DNA of 64,000 nucleotides from Eubacterium sp. (GTDB taxonomy: Bacteria > Bacillota > Clostridia > Lachnospirales > Lachnospiraceae). The stretch is taken from contig JAFYHN010000027.1 in the NCBI GenBank assembly GCA_017539165.1, positions 1 to 64,000 of the forward strand. The letters run 5' to 3'. Numbering within the stretch: the stretch's first letter is position 1; every line of letters begins with the position of its first letter. Under the pieces are notes generated by a model. That model was given only the letters and a program-made list of their open reading frames with translations. It did no database searches and was not told the DNA's origin. Positions 33,489 to 40,965 of the stretch are shown piece by piece. A program made the position numbers and the translations under genes.

Positions 33489-34346
33489 ATGTATGTAATT
33501 GACAGCAGAAATATACTTACCCCGCAGAATGGATTAAATATCTATAGGGGGCGAACTGAAAATCATATATTGTTAACTGAGATTCCTGGTGCTGATCCTA
33601 TGGATATAGGTGTAAAGACCGATGCGCCGGAACTGCTTTCAAAAACGCTCAGGACCAGACGCAGTAAATGTATGATCGTGATGGGAAATCTGGGTGATCC
33701 TTATAATAGTCTTGATGAGACATACGGGCTTACACGAAAGTGTCTCAAGGTTATTGAAAACCAGGATTTTGGTGTTATAATCTCCACAAGACAGGAAAGA
33801 ATCCTGAGGGATATAGATGTCATAGCGGGAATTGCTTCCAAGACTAAGGGAGTGGTTGAGATGACATTTCCCTGCATGGACGAAGAGAAGCGTAAGCTTA
33901 TCGAGGGAGAAGAGACCATACCTATAGCTGACAGACTCCGAATTGCTGGTGAACTAAAAAAGGCAGGAATAACAGTGGTCGCAAGTATTAGCCCGATCAT
34001 TCCATTTGTGAATGATGATCAGGATGAATTGCTGGATATGATCAGGCATCTTTCGAATATAGGAATCGACAGGATTGATATGTCCGATATGAGAATGGTC
34101 ATTAAAAAATCGCTCAGAGACTTTTTCTATAATGAATTTAAAAATAGGTTTCCGTCGGAATATGCTTCGTTCATACATGAGCATGAAGCGGGCGGAGAAC
34201 TGTATCCGCGAGATAAAGAAGAACTGCAGAATGTCATATATGGTTTCTGTCAGGACAAGGGTATAATGTATGACTCCAAACAGATAACTTCATGGAAGAG
34301 ACAGTACGTGAACAGAACTGTTGGAGAACAGATGAGTTTATTCTGA
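33489..34346 (+). CDS. Cysteine-less radical-SAM-fold protein (SPL/Rv2578c type)
   Basis: A 285-residue protein that follows the SPL/Rv2578c-type radical SAM family along most of its length: LNIYRG at the start, MGNLGDPYNSLDE, VIISTRQERILRDIDVI, ISPIIPFVNDD and a QMSLF end. In that family the segment after IYRG reads CxxxCxxC and binds the [4Fe-4S] cluster. Here the three cysteine positions are Arg22, His26 and Leu29, so no cluster can form in the usual way and the radical reaction should be lost. The frame is intact over the whole length, so the protein is probably kept for another role. It lies 48 bp after jetC on the same strand, where jetD would be expected. Confidence 0.75.
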   Translation: MYVIDSRNILTPQNGLNIYRGRTENHILLTEIPGADPMDIGVKTDAPELLSKTLRTRRSKCMIVMGNLGDPYNSLDETYGLTRKCLKVIENQDFGVIISTRQERILRDIDVIAGIASKTKGVVEMTFPCMDEEKRKLIEGEETIPIADRLRIAGELKKAGITVVASISPIIPFVNDDQDELLDMIRHLSNIGIDRIDMSDMRMVIKKSLRDFFYNEFKNRFPSEYASFIHEHEAGGELYPRDKEELQNVIYGFCQDKGIMYDSKQITSWKRQYVNRTVGEQMSLF

Positions 34347-34398
34347 TTTATCAGTTTATATATAACTAGATTTTAATTTTATTAGGAGGAAATATAAA

Positions 34399-35571
34399 AT
34401 GGATTACAATGAGGCAAGTTTAAAGATGCATGAGGAAGCTCAGGGAAAACTTGAGGTAGCTCTTAAGGTAAAACTGGAGAACAAGGATGATCTCTCTACT
34501 GCATACACACCTGGTGTTGCAGAGCCATGTAGAAAGATTGCTGAGAATCCGGATGATGCTTACAAATATACACTTAAGCAGAATACAGTTGCTGTAGTTT
34601 CAGACGGAACTGCTGTTCTTGGACTTGGAGATATCGGTCCTCTTGCAGCTATTCCTGTTATGGAAGGAAAGTCAGTTCTCTTTAAGAAGTTCGGAAATGT
34701 AGATGCATTTCCTATCTGTATTGACACAAAGGATACAGAAGAAATCATCGAGACAGTTAAGAGACTTGCTCCTTCATTTGGTGGAATCAACCTTGAGGAT
34801 ATCGCTGCACCAAGATGCTTCGAGATCGAAAGAAGACTTAAGGAAGAACTTGATATCCCTGTATTCCATGATGATCAGCATGGTACAGCTATCGTAGTAG
34901 CAGCTGGTCTTACAAATGCACTCAAGATCGTTGGTAAAGAGTGGAAGGACATCAGCGCTGTTATCAGTGGTGCGGGTTCAGCAGGTATTTCTATCTGTAA
35001 GCTTCTTCAGAGCTTCGGAATCGGAAATGTAGTACTCGTTGACAGTAAGGGCGCACTTGTTGATGGTGATCCAAGACTTAACTCAGCTAAGCAGGAGATC
35101 GCTGCTGTTACAAATAAAGATAAAGAGACAGGAAGTCTTGCAGACGTACTCAAGGGTAAAGATGTATTCATCGGAGTTTCTGCTCCAGGACTAGTTACTG
35201 CTGAGATGGTTCGCTCTATGGCTAGTGATCCTATAGTATTTGCTATGGCAAATCCTACACCAGAGATCATGCCTGATGAAGCTAAAGCAGGTGGAGCAAG
35301 AATCGTTGCTACTGGAAGATCAGACTTCCCTAACCAGATCAACAACGTTCTTGTATTCCCAGGAATCTTCAGAGGAGCACTTGATGCAAGAGCAAGAGCT
35401 ATAACAGAGCCAATGAAGGAGGCTGCTGCAAGAGCTATCGCTTCTATAGTTACAGATGAAGAACTAAATGAGGAATATATCATTCCGGATGCATTCAATG
35501 AAAAGGTTGCCAAGGTAGTTGCCAAGGCAGTTGCCGATGAAGCACGTGCATCAGGAATCAGTAAGTTATAA
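34399..35571 (+). CDS. Malic enzyme (malate dehydrogenase, oxaloacetate-decarboxylating)
   Basis: A 390-residue short-form bacterial malic enzyme converting malate and NAD(P)+ to pyruvate, CO2 and NAD(P)H. The N-terminal substrate domain contains the family segments AYTPGVAEPCR and DGTAVLGLGDIGP, with FHDDQHGTAIV at the metal site, and the dinucleotide-binding motif is GAGSAGIS near 196. There is no phosphotransacetylase extension. AGGAGGA lies before the start. Codon use is the most uniform in the window, with many GCA, GTT and GGA codons, as expected for a well-expressed central-metabolism gene. Cofactor preference is not decided. Confidence 0.95.
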   Translation: MDYNEASLKMHEEAQGKLEVALKVKLENKDDLSTAYTPGVAEPCRKIAENPDDAYKYTLKQNTVAVVSDGTAVLGLGDIGPLAAIPVMEGKSVLFKKFGNVDAFPICIDTKDTEEIIETVKRLAPSFGGINLEDIAAPRCFEIERRLKEELDIPVFHDDQHGTAIVVAAGLTNALKIVGKEWKDISAVISGAGSAGISICKLLQSFGIGNVVLVDSKGALVDGDPRLNSAKQEIAAVTNKDKETGSLADVLKGKDVFIGVSAPGLVTAEMVRSMASDPIVFAMANPTPEIMPDEAKAGGARIVATGRSDFPNQINNVLVFPGIFRGALDARARAITEPMKEAAARAIASIVTDEELNEEYIIPDAFNEKVAKVVAKAVADEARASGISKL

Positions 35572-35619
35572 AAGGGGAACAAATGATACGAGGGGTATAT
35601 AGACGGGGAGGTTGCGTTA

Positions 35620-37674
35620 ATGAATATTGATACTTATGACAGAGCGAGGAAGCTGGGGATCAAGTCTTATAAAGCAAGAGTTGCTCAGGGACAGTATCCC
35701 TATCTTCCGGTACTGGATGACATTATCAACAAAGATGATCTGTCAGGTGATGTCAATCTCGGCCTGGTAGATATTCCGCTGGACAGAGTTGTGGGGACAA
35801 GTACAGCCGGGAGAACACAGGCGTTTGCTGAGAATTTCATGCCGCTTATGGAATCTAATACCGAATTCGGTAATAAGTGGGCTCTTCTTTCAGAGGCTCA
35901 TCTAACTGATGGAATAAGGGATCCGATAAAGGTTTACGAATATCTCAATTACTATTATGTGGTTGAAGGGAATAAGCGAGTTAGTGTTCTGAAGTATTTT
36001 GAGGCTGATTCTATTCCGGCATTTGTAACCAGAAAGGTTCCTAAGCTTACGGATGATGAGGAGATAAAGATATACTATGAATTTATGGACTTTGATCGAA
36101 AGACCGGAGTCAACTTTATCTGGTTTTCTCATACCGGAGGATATAAGCAGCTTATCGAAGAGGTTAATAAGGCACCTAAGCATGGTGGATATCATGATGG
36201 TACAACTGAGATCTACACAAGTGCTTCGGTAGCAGATTCTGCTGATGGAGCGGGAATTGTTTTACGTGCCGGCGATTCGAAGATATGGAGCGAAGATACA
36301 ATACTTGAAGTTAAGGCTGCATACAGAAGATTTGCAAAAGCCTATAAGCAGAAAGGTGGAGACCATCTGAAAGATATAACTACCGGAGATGCATTTCTTG
36401 CATTTATCGGTGTTGAGGGCTTTGACAATGTATGCGAGATGAATCAGGACAGGATACTATCAGGAATAACTGCTATGTGGCAGGAGTTTCTTGTTATAAA
36501 TGAGCAGTACAAGGTTGAGGTTTCTCTTGATCCGCCTGAGCAGAAGAAAAATGTACTTTCCAGTATTCTTACTCCAAATTATTCTGCGGCAAAACCGCTT
36601 AAGATTGCATTTATATATGACAGAGATCCGGCACAGTCAAACTGGCTGTATGCGCATGAACTCGGTCGTAATCATTTAAAAGAAGTTTATGGAGACAAGG
36701 TCAATATCCTGAAGATTACCACCACATCCACTGAAGAAGATGCTTTGGCGGCTATGGAGGATATGATCGAATCACAGGGTGTTGAGGTTATATTTACACC
36801 ATCTACACGACTTGTAGATGCCAGCCTCAAGTGTGCTATAAAGTATCCGGATGTTAAGGTACTGAACTGTTCGATAAATACGTCGCACAGATATATCAGA
36901 ACTTACTATGCGCGTCTGTACGAAGCGAAGTTCCTATCGGGAATGGTTGCAGGCGCACTGACAGAAACGGACAAGATAGCATATCTTGCAGATTATCCAA
37001 TATTTGGTATAACTGCAAATATCAATGCATTTGCACTGGGTGCAAGAATGGTAAATCCAAGAGTAAAGGTTTACCTGAAGTGGACAACGCTTAAGGATTC
37101 TGGCCACAGCGCTGATCTGTACAAATCTCTCTATGAGGATGGAATAGATTATGTATCTGATCAGGATATGATAACTCCGAAGAAAGCATCCAGAAATTTT
37201 GGAATGTATAAACTTACCGGAGGAGAACCTATAAATCAGACCATGACGGTTTCGAACTGGGGTATTCTCTACGAGAAGATAATAGATATAATCATGCAGG
37301 GAAACTGGGGAAGTACTGATTCTGAGAAGAGCAGTACACCGATCAATTACTGGTGGGGACTCTCTGCAGGAGTTGTTGATATAATACTGTCTGAAAGAAT
37401 TCCATCCGGAATAAGAAGACTTGTCGAGACAATAAGAGATCTGATGATAAAAGACGAGTTTGCTTCATTTACGGGTGAGATATTCTCACAAGATGGTAGA
37501 AGAAGATGTGAAGATGGAAAGGGACTGGGGATTGAAGACATTATCAAGATGGATTGGCTTCTCGATAATGTTATCGGCGAAATACCTGATATTGACAAGT
37601 TGAAGGACAGGGCAAAATCTATAGTTGAAATTAAGGGTGTTATGACTACTGATGGAAACGGAGACAAAGACTGA
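35620..37674 (+). CDS. ParB-like domain fused to BMP-type nucleoside-binding domain
   Basis: A 684-residue cytosolic protein. Residues about 45-140 resemble a ParB/Srx-like N-terminal domain (VDIPLDRVVGT, then GIRDPIKVYEY and the box VVEGNKRVSVLKYF). A helical middle follows. Residues about 325-600 form a BMP-family periplasmic-binding-like domain (KIAFIYDRDPAQSNWLYAHE, FTPSTRLVD, NCSINTSHRYIRTYYARLYE). BMP proteins normally are lipoproteins that feed nucleosides to ABC importers; here no signal peptide or lipobox exists, so the domain should sense a nucleoside-like ligand inside the cell and control the ParB-like part. The stop overlaps the start of the phosphoesterase gene, implying coupling. 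GGGGAGG is the ribosome binding site. Confidence 0.75.
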   Translation: MNIDTYDRARKLGIKSYKARVAQGQYPYLPVLDDIINKDDLSGDVNLGLVDIPLDRVVGTSTAGRTQAFAENFMPLMESNTEFGNKWALLSEAHLTDGIRDPIKVYEYLNYYYVVEGNKRVSVLKYFEADSIPAFVTRKVPKLTDDEEIKIYYEFMDFDRKTGVNFIWFSHTGGYKQLIEEVNKAPKHGGYHDGTTEIYTSASVADSADGAGIVLRAGDSKIWSEDTILEVKAAYRRFAKAYKQKGGDHLKDITTGDAFLAFIGVEGFDNVCEMNQDRILSGITAMWQEFLVINEQYKVEVSLDPPEQKKNVLSSILTPNYSAAKPLKIAFIYDRDPAQSNWLYAHELGRNHLKEVYGDKVNILKITTTSTEEDALAAMEDMIESQGVEVIFTPSTRLVDASLKCAIKYPDVKVLNCSINTSHRYIRTYYARLYEAKFLSGMVAGALTETDKIAYLADYPIFGITANINAFALGARMVNPRVKVYLKWTTLKDSGHSADLYKSLYEDGIDYVSDQDMITPKKASRNFGMYKLTGGEPINQTMTVSNWGILYEKIIDIIMQGNWGSTDSEKSSTPINYWWGLSAGVVDIILSERIPSGIRRLVETIRDLMIKDEFASFTGEIFSQDGRRRCEDGKGLGIEDIIKMDWLLDNVIGEIPDIDKLKDRAKSIVEIKGVMTTDGNGDKD

Positions 37675-38264
37675 TGAAAATCCTGGTTCTTGCAGATATT
37701 GAATCAAAATATCTGTGGGATTTTTACGAAAAAAGCAAATTGGAAGGATTAGATCTAATCCTTGCTGCTGGAGATCTGGCCCCGCAATATCTGGATTTTC
37801 TGGCGACTTTTTCCAAAGCACCGGTACTTTATGTGCATGGTAATCATGATGGATGTTATATTGATACTCCTCCGACGGGTTGTATATGCATAGATGATGA
37901 AATTTATGAGTATAATGGTCTCAGAATCATGGGGCTAGGTGGAAGTATGTGCTATAACAAGAGCGGATTTCAGTACACTGAACGCCAGATGAAGCGTCGA
38001 TACTTGAAACTGAAATTCAAGCTTTGGAGAAAAAAAGGGATCGATATACTCCTTACACATTCTCCTGCATATGGATTCAATGACGGAGATGATCTGCCGC
38101 ATCGAGGATTCGACTGCTTCAATGATATTCTAAAAAAGTACCAGCCTAAGCTTTTTATACACGGTCACGTGCATATGAATTATGGCAGGAACTTTAAAAG
38201 AGAATCAATGTATGGAAATACGAGAGTAATAAATGCTTTCGAGAGATACATTGTAGAGATATGA
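37674..38264 (+). CDS. Calcineurin-like metallophosphoesterase
   Basis: A 196-residue metallophosphoesterase. The metal-binding motifs are DIE (residues 8-10) at the place of DxH, GDL near 33, GNHD near 56, LLTHSP near 123 and GHVH near 160. The usual first-motif histidine is Glu, an unusual ligand that may change metal preference. It likely hydrolyses a phosphodiester or phosphomonoester in the cytosol. Start and preceding stop overlap by one base (TGATG), so it is cotranslated with the ParB/BMP fusion, which suggests that the two act on the same nucleotide-related signal. Confidence 0.8.
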   Translation: MKILVLADIESKYLWDFYEKSKLEGLDLILAAGDLAPQYLDFLATFSKAPVLYVHGNHDGCYIDTPPTGCICIDDEIYEYNGLRIMGLGGSMCYNKSGFQYTERQMKRRYLKLKFKLWRKKGIDILLTHSPAYGFNDGDDLPHRGFDCFNDILKKYQPKLFIHGHVHMNYGRNFKRESMYGNTRVINAFERYIVEI

Positions 38265-38284
38265 AGATAAGGAAGGTGAATCGT

Positions 38285-40114
38285 ATGTTTTGTCAGAATT
38301 GTGGAAGTCAGTTGCCGGAGGGTGCGAAAGTGTGTCCGGCTTGTGGGAATCCCATTCAGTATTATCAAAGTGAGTCTGCTCAGATTGAAGAAGAGCAGAG
38401 AATGGAAGCGCAGGCTGAATATATGGAGGATGTAGATTCAGAAGAATATGATGAATCAGATGAATATGATGAATCAGAATCTTCACAGAAGCGTCCGAAG
38501 ACAGATATATTCAATATGAAAAAGAAGACCATGCTGGTCGCTATCGTATCAGCGTTGATAATCTTTATATCACTTGGAATACTGATTTTTGTACAGGTGT
38601 TCTGGGTGCCAACTATAAATCTGGATCAGTATGTTTCGATTAAATCAGAAGGTTATAATTCAGTAGGATCAGCTAAGATTGTCTTTGATGAGAAACAATT
38701 CTTCGCAGATAATGACAGCAAGATCAGATATAAAGCCGGAGGACCGGCAGATGCTGACAGTTACTTCAATGCAGCGGAATGTCTCAGCAGAGAATTCCTG
38801 ACAGGACAGCTTGATAAGTCTACAAATCTGTCAAATGGTGATAGCATCAAGTATAATTGGTGTGTAGATGAGAATGCCGTTTCCCAGTACTTCAAGGTAA
38901 AGCTTGAAATGAGCGAGATACCATTTAAAGTCGAAGGATTGGGCGAGGCAGAGACATTTGACTTATTCAAAGATATCGAAGTTGAATTTGAAGGTTCTGA
39001 ATCTGAAGGAACAGTAAAGATCTACAATAACAGTGATATCGATCCTGTCAAAGATTGGACTTTTGAAGCAGATAAATCAGAAGGACTTAGCAACGGAGAT
39101 AAAGTTACAATATCTATCAAAGATGCTGACGAAAAGATAGAAGAATGTCTCAGTGTTTACGGAAAAGTTCCGGATGCTGAAGCTATGGAAATCGAAGTTT
39201 CCGGTCTTTCATCATCAGCAAATGGAATGGAGCAGATCTCAAAGAAAACTCTGGATAAGTTGAAGAGGGAAGTTGAGGGTGATCTTAAGAAAGAAGCTGA
39301 ATCAGACTGGTATAAAGAGATAAATCTGGAAGATATGACTTATGCTGGTGCATTTTTACTTAAAGCAAAAGATGCAGAAGGATCAGCAGATGATAACATC
39401 TTAAAACTTGTATATGTAGTCGATACTTCTCTGAATCTTGAGGAAGATGATTCTAAAAAGACTGGAACATATGGTTTCTATTATGTTGCTGTGTTTGATG
39501 ATCTGGAAGAGAAGGATGATGGTACATTTGATGTAAATATCAACTCAATGAAGATACCGAATAATTCAGCGGTATTTTCAGTAGATTCAGTAGATTACTA
39601 CTTCGATGGTTATGCTGATTACAAGGACCTTTATGAAAATGAAGTAAAGGCTCTCGAAGGAGATTATCAGTGCATATCTACCGTAAAAGAAAGCATTAAA
39701 CCAGCATCTGAAAATGTAGAAAAGTCTGAATCAAAGTCTGAAGATAAAGAAGACGATAAAGAAAAAGACAAAGAGTCGTCAAAAGACAAGGACAACAAGG
39801 ATAAGAAAAAAGCAAAAGACAAAGATAAGGATAAAGAGAAGAAGTCTAGTGCAGATGTTAACCAGATAATATCTGACAGCAGCACTCAGGCACTTTCAGA
39901 AGATGATGTAAAGAATATGTCTGATTCTGATATCCAGTCAATAATCAATTCGATATATGCACGTAATGGATACAAGTTCCAGGATCAATCTGTATATGAT
40001 CAGTTTTCTCAATACAGCTGGTATAAGCCAACAACAAGCTCACAGGATGAAGCAAGTAAAAACTTCAGTGACGTTGAGAGAGAGACAATCAATCTTCTTC
40101 AGAAATATAGATAA
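38285..40114 (+). CDS. Zinc-ribbon membrane protein with C-terminal YARHG domain
   Basis: A 609-residue protein. An N-terminal zinc ribbon (CQNCGSQLPEGAKVCPACG, four cysteines) is followed by an acidic linker, one membrane helix at about residues 80-105 (MLVAIVSALIIFISLGILIF) and a large extracytoplasmic part. A Lys/Asp/Ser-rich low-complexity stretch of about 50 residues leads to a C-terminal YARHG domain (IYARNGYKFQDQSVYDQFSQ). YARHG domains are extracellular and of unknown function. The start at 38285 follows GGAAGGTGA; an upstream in-frame ATG at 38261 overlaps the previous gene and lacks a binding site. Likely a surface or envelope-stress protein. Confidence 0.8.
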   Translation: MFCQNCGSQLPEGAKVCPACGNPIQYYQSESAQIEEEQRMEAQAEYMEDVDSEEYDESDEYDESESSQKRPKTDIFNMKKKTMLVAIVSALIIFISLGILIFVQVFWVPTINLDQYVSIKSEGYNSVGSAKIVFDEKQFFADNDSKIRYKAGGPADADSYFNAAECLSREFLTGQLDKSTNLSNGDSIKYNWCVDENAVSQYFKVKLEMSEIPFKVEGLGEAETFDLFKDIEVEFEGSESEGTVKIYNNSDIDPVKDWTFEADKSEGLSNGDKVTISIKDADEKIEECLSVYGKVPDAEAMEIEVSGLSSSANGMEQISKKTLDKLKREVEGDLKKEAESDWYKEINLEDMTYAGAFLLKAKDAEGSADDNILKLVYVVDTSLNLEEDDSKKTGTYGFYYVAVFDDLEEKDDGTFDVNINSMKIPNNSAVFSVDSVDYYFDGYADYKDLYENEVKALEGDYQCISTVKESIKPASENVEKSESKSEDKEDDKEKDKESSKDKDNKDKKKAKDKDKDKEKKSSADVNQIISDSSTQALSEDDVKNMSDSDIQSIINSIYARNGYKFQDQSVYDQFSQYSWYKPTTSSQDEASKNFSDVERETINLLQKYR

Positions 40115-40182
40115 AAGTAAAGATAAAAGTAAAGATTAAAGTAAAGATAATAGAATAAATAAAAGTATAAATAAAAGTTTTC
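40111..40182 (+). repeat. Six tandem 12-bp repeats at the end of the YARHG gene
   Basis: The unit ATAAAAGTAAAG is repeated six times in register (two exact, one with a single change, three more diverged), starting inside the stop codon and running 68 bp beyond it. Such purine-rich arrays can change copy number by slippage. Confidence 0.75.
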
Positions 40183-40246
40183 AGGATAGAATTATAAAAT
40201 CCTAAAAATCCTTATAAAACCTTATAAAATGGTTTAGTGATAGAGA

Positions 40247-40285
40247 AGGGCTTTCGAATGGTTTCGAGAGCCCTATTTCTATTTG
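40247..40285 (+). terminator. Intrinsic terminator of the YARHG gene
   Basis: A 12-bp stem (40247-40258 with 40263-40274, one G-T pair) with a four-base loop is followed by a T-rich stretch. It ends the operon that begins with the ParB/BMP fusion or the YARHG gene. Confidence 0.75.
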
Positions 40286-40335
40286 TTTATAAGAAAGATA
40301 AAAAGTTATGGTATATGGTAGAATTCAGCCTTTAT

Positions 40336-40520
40336 TACTAACAAAAACAGCGTTTAATCCATTTTGTTAGTATCAAAACGTAAAAAATCAGCAAATTAGA
40401 GAAATATATGCTAACAATAAAGGGAAAATACGTTTTTTTTTAGTAAGGCATATGAAAAATACATGTTAATCGGGGCAAATATACTAACAAAAGACAATAT
40501 AAACTCAACTCTGTTAGTAT
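40336..40520. repeat. Inverted TACTAACA repeats upstream of tRNA-Pro
   Basis: TACTAACAAAA occurs at 40336-40346 and 40482-40492, and inverted at 40362-40372; TGTTAGTAT at 40512-40520 is the inverted partner of the second forward copy. A related GCTAACA lies at 40410. Two convergent pairs with 15- and 22-base centres thus stand in a 430-bp region without genes. They could be operators or recombinase sites left by an earlier element. Confidence 0.6.
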
Positions 40521-40620
40521 AGAGCATATCTCTACTTTACATGACGAATATTTTGATGTATTATGTTTCATGTTTGAATTGGAATAAAAGTGATATGGCA
40601 CAGGCTCAGTTTGGGACGTT

Positions 40621-40684
40621 AGGTGCAAGAGGCACCTGGGTTTAATCTGCGAGCGAAGCGAGAGTGGAAGAGCGCGAGGCGCTC
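40621..40684. repeat. Two hairpins just before the tRNA-Pro region
   Basis: AGGTGC/GCACCT (40621-40637) and GAGCGC/GCGCTC (40670-40684) are perfect six-base stems with five- and three-base loops; an A-run follows the second. They resemble the GC-rich hairpins at the left end of the window and near 53.6 kb. Apart from these, 40521-40707 holds no recognisable gene. Confidence 0.45.
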
Positions 40685-40707
40685 GAAAAAATGAAATAAA
40701 GATATAA

Positions 40708-40748
40708 CGGTGCGTGGCTCAGTTTGGTAGAGCGCTGCGTTCGGGACG
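40708..40748 (+). pseudogene. Truncated 5' half of a second tRNA-Pro
   Basis: These 41 bases match the first 41 bases of the intact tRNA-Pro at 40790 with two changes. They hold the acceptor 5' strand, D arm and anticodon loop, then the similarity stops. No T arm or acceptor 3' strand follows, so it cannot be functional. The break falls at the start of the recombination core used by the element next to it, so this is probably the scar of an earlier insertion or deletion. Confidence 0.8.
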
Positions 40749-40789
40749 TCATGCTCGATTACCGTTTTTTAACTTCATATTTTTTATGC

Positions 40790-40863
40790 CGGTGCGTGGC
40801 TCAGCTTGGTAGAGCGCGGCGTTCGGGACGCCGAGGTCGCAGGTTCGAATCCTGTCGCACCGA
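40790..40863 (+). tRNA. tRNA-Pro (anticodon CGG)
   Basis: A complete 74-nt cloverleaf. Acceptor CGGTGCG pairs with CGCACCG, the D stem is GCTC/GAGC, the anticodon stem CGGCG/CGCCG with loop TTCGGGA giving anticodon CGG (reads CCG), and the T arm is GCAGG-TTCGAAT-CCTGT. The discriminator base is A; CCA is not encoded. Seven T residues follow. Its 3' half from 40822 is the attachment site of the integrated element, which restores the tRNA sequence. Confidence 0.95.
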
Positions 40864-40864
40864 C
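40822..40864 (+). repeat. Attachment site copy 1 (att, inside tRNA-Pro)
   Basis: A 43-bp direct repeat that begins in the anticodon loop (TTCGGGACGC) and ends one base after the tRNA. It is found again at 53426-53468 with two mismatches, marking the left boundary of the element. Confidence 0.9.
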
Positions 40865-40878
40865 TTTTTTTGCCCGAA

Positions 40879-40900
40879 TTCTAACTTTTTTCTAACTTTT
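40879..40900. promoter_or_regulatory. Candidate integrase arm-binding sites, left end
   Basis: TTCTAACTTTT occurs twice in tandem (40879-40889 and 40890-40900), 15 bp inside the left att core. The same 11-mer recurs near the right end at 53280, as expected for arm-type sites of a tyrosine recombinase. Confidence 0.5.
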
Positions 40901-40965
40901 TCGTTTTATTATTCTGGTTATTCCCTGATTATGAACTCATCTGTAGATCTTGTTTAGTTAATGTG

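Noticed and set aside
40708..40780. Second functional tRNA-Pro
   Set aside because: The T arm and acceptor 3' strand are missing and the anticodon stem is mispaired.
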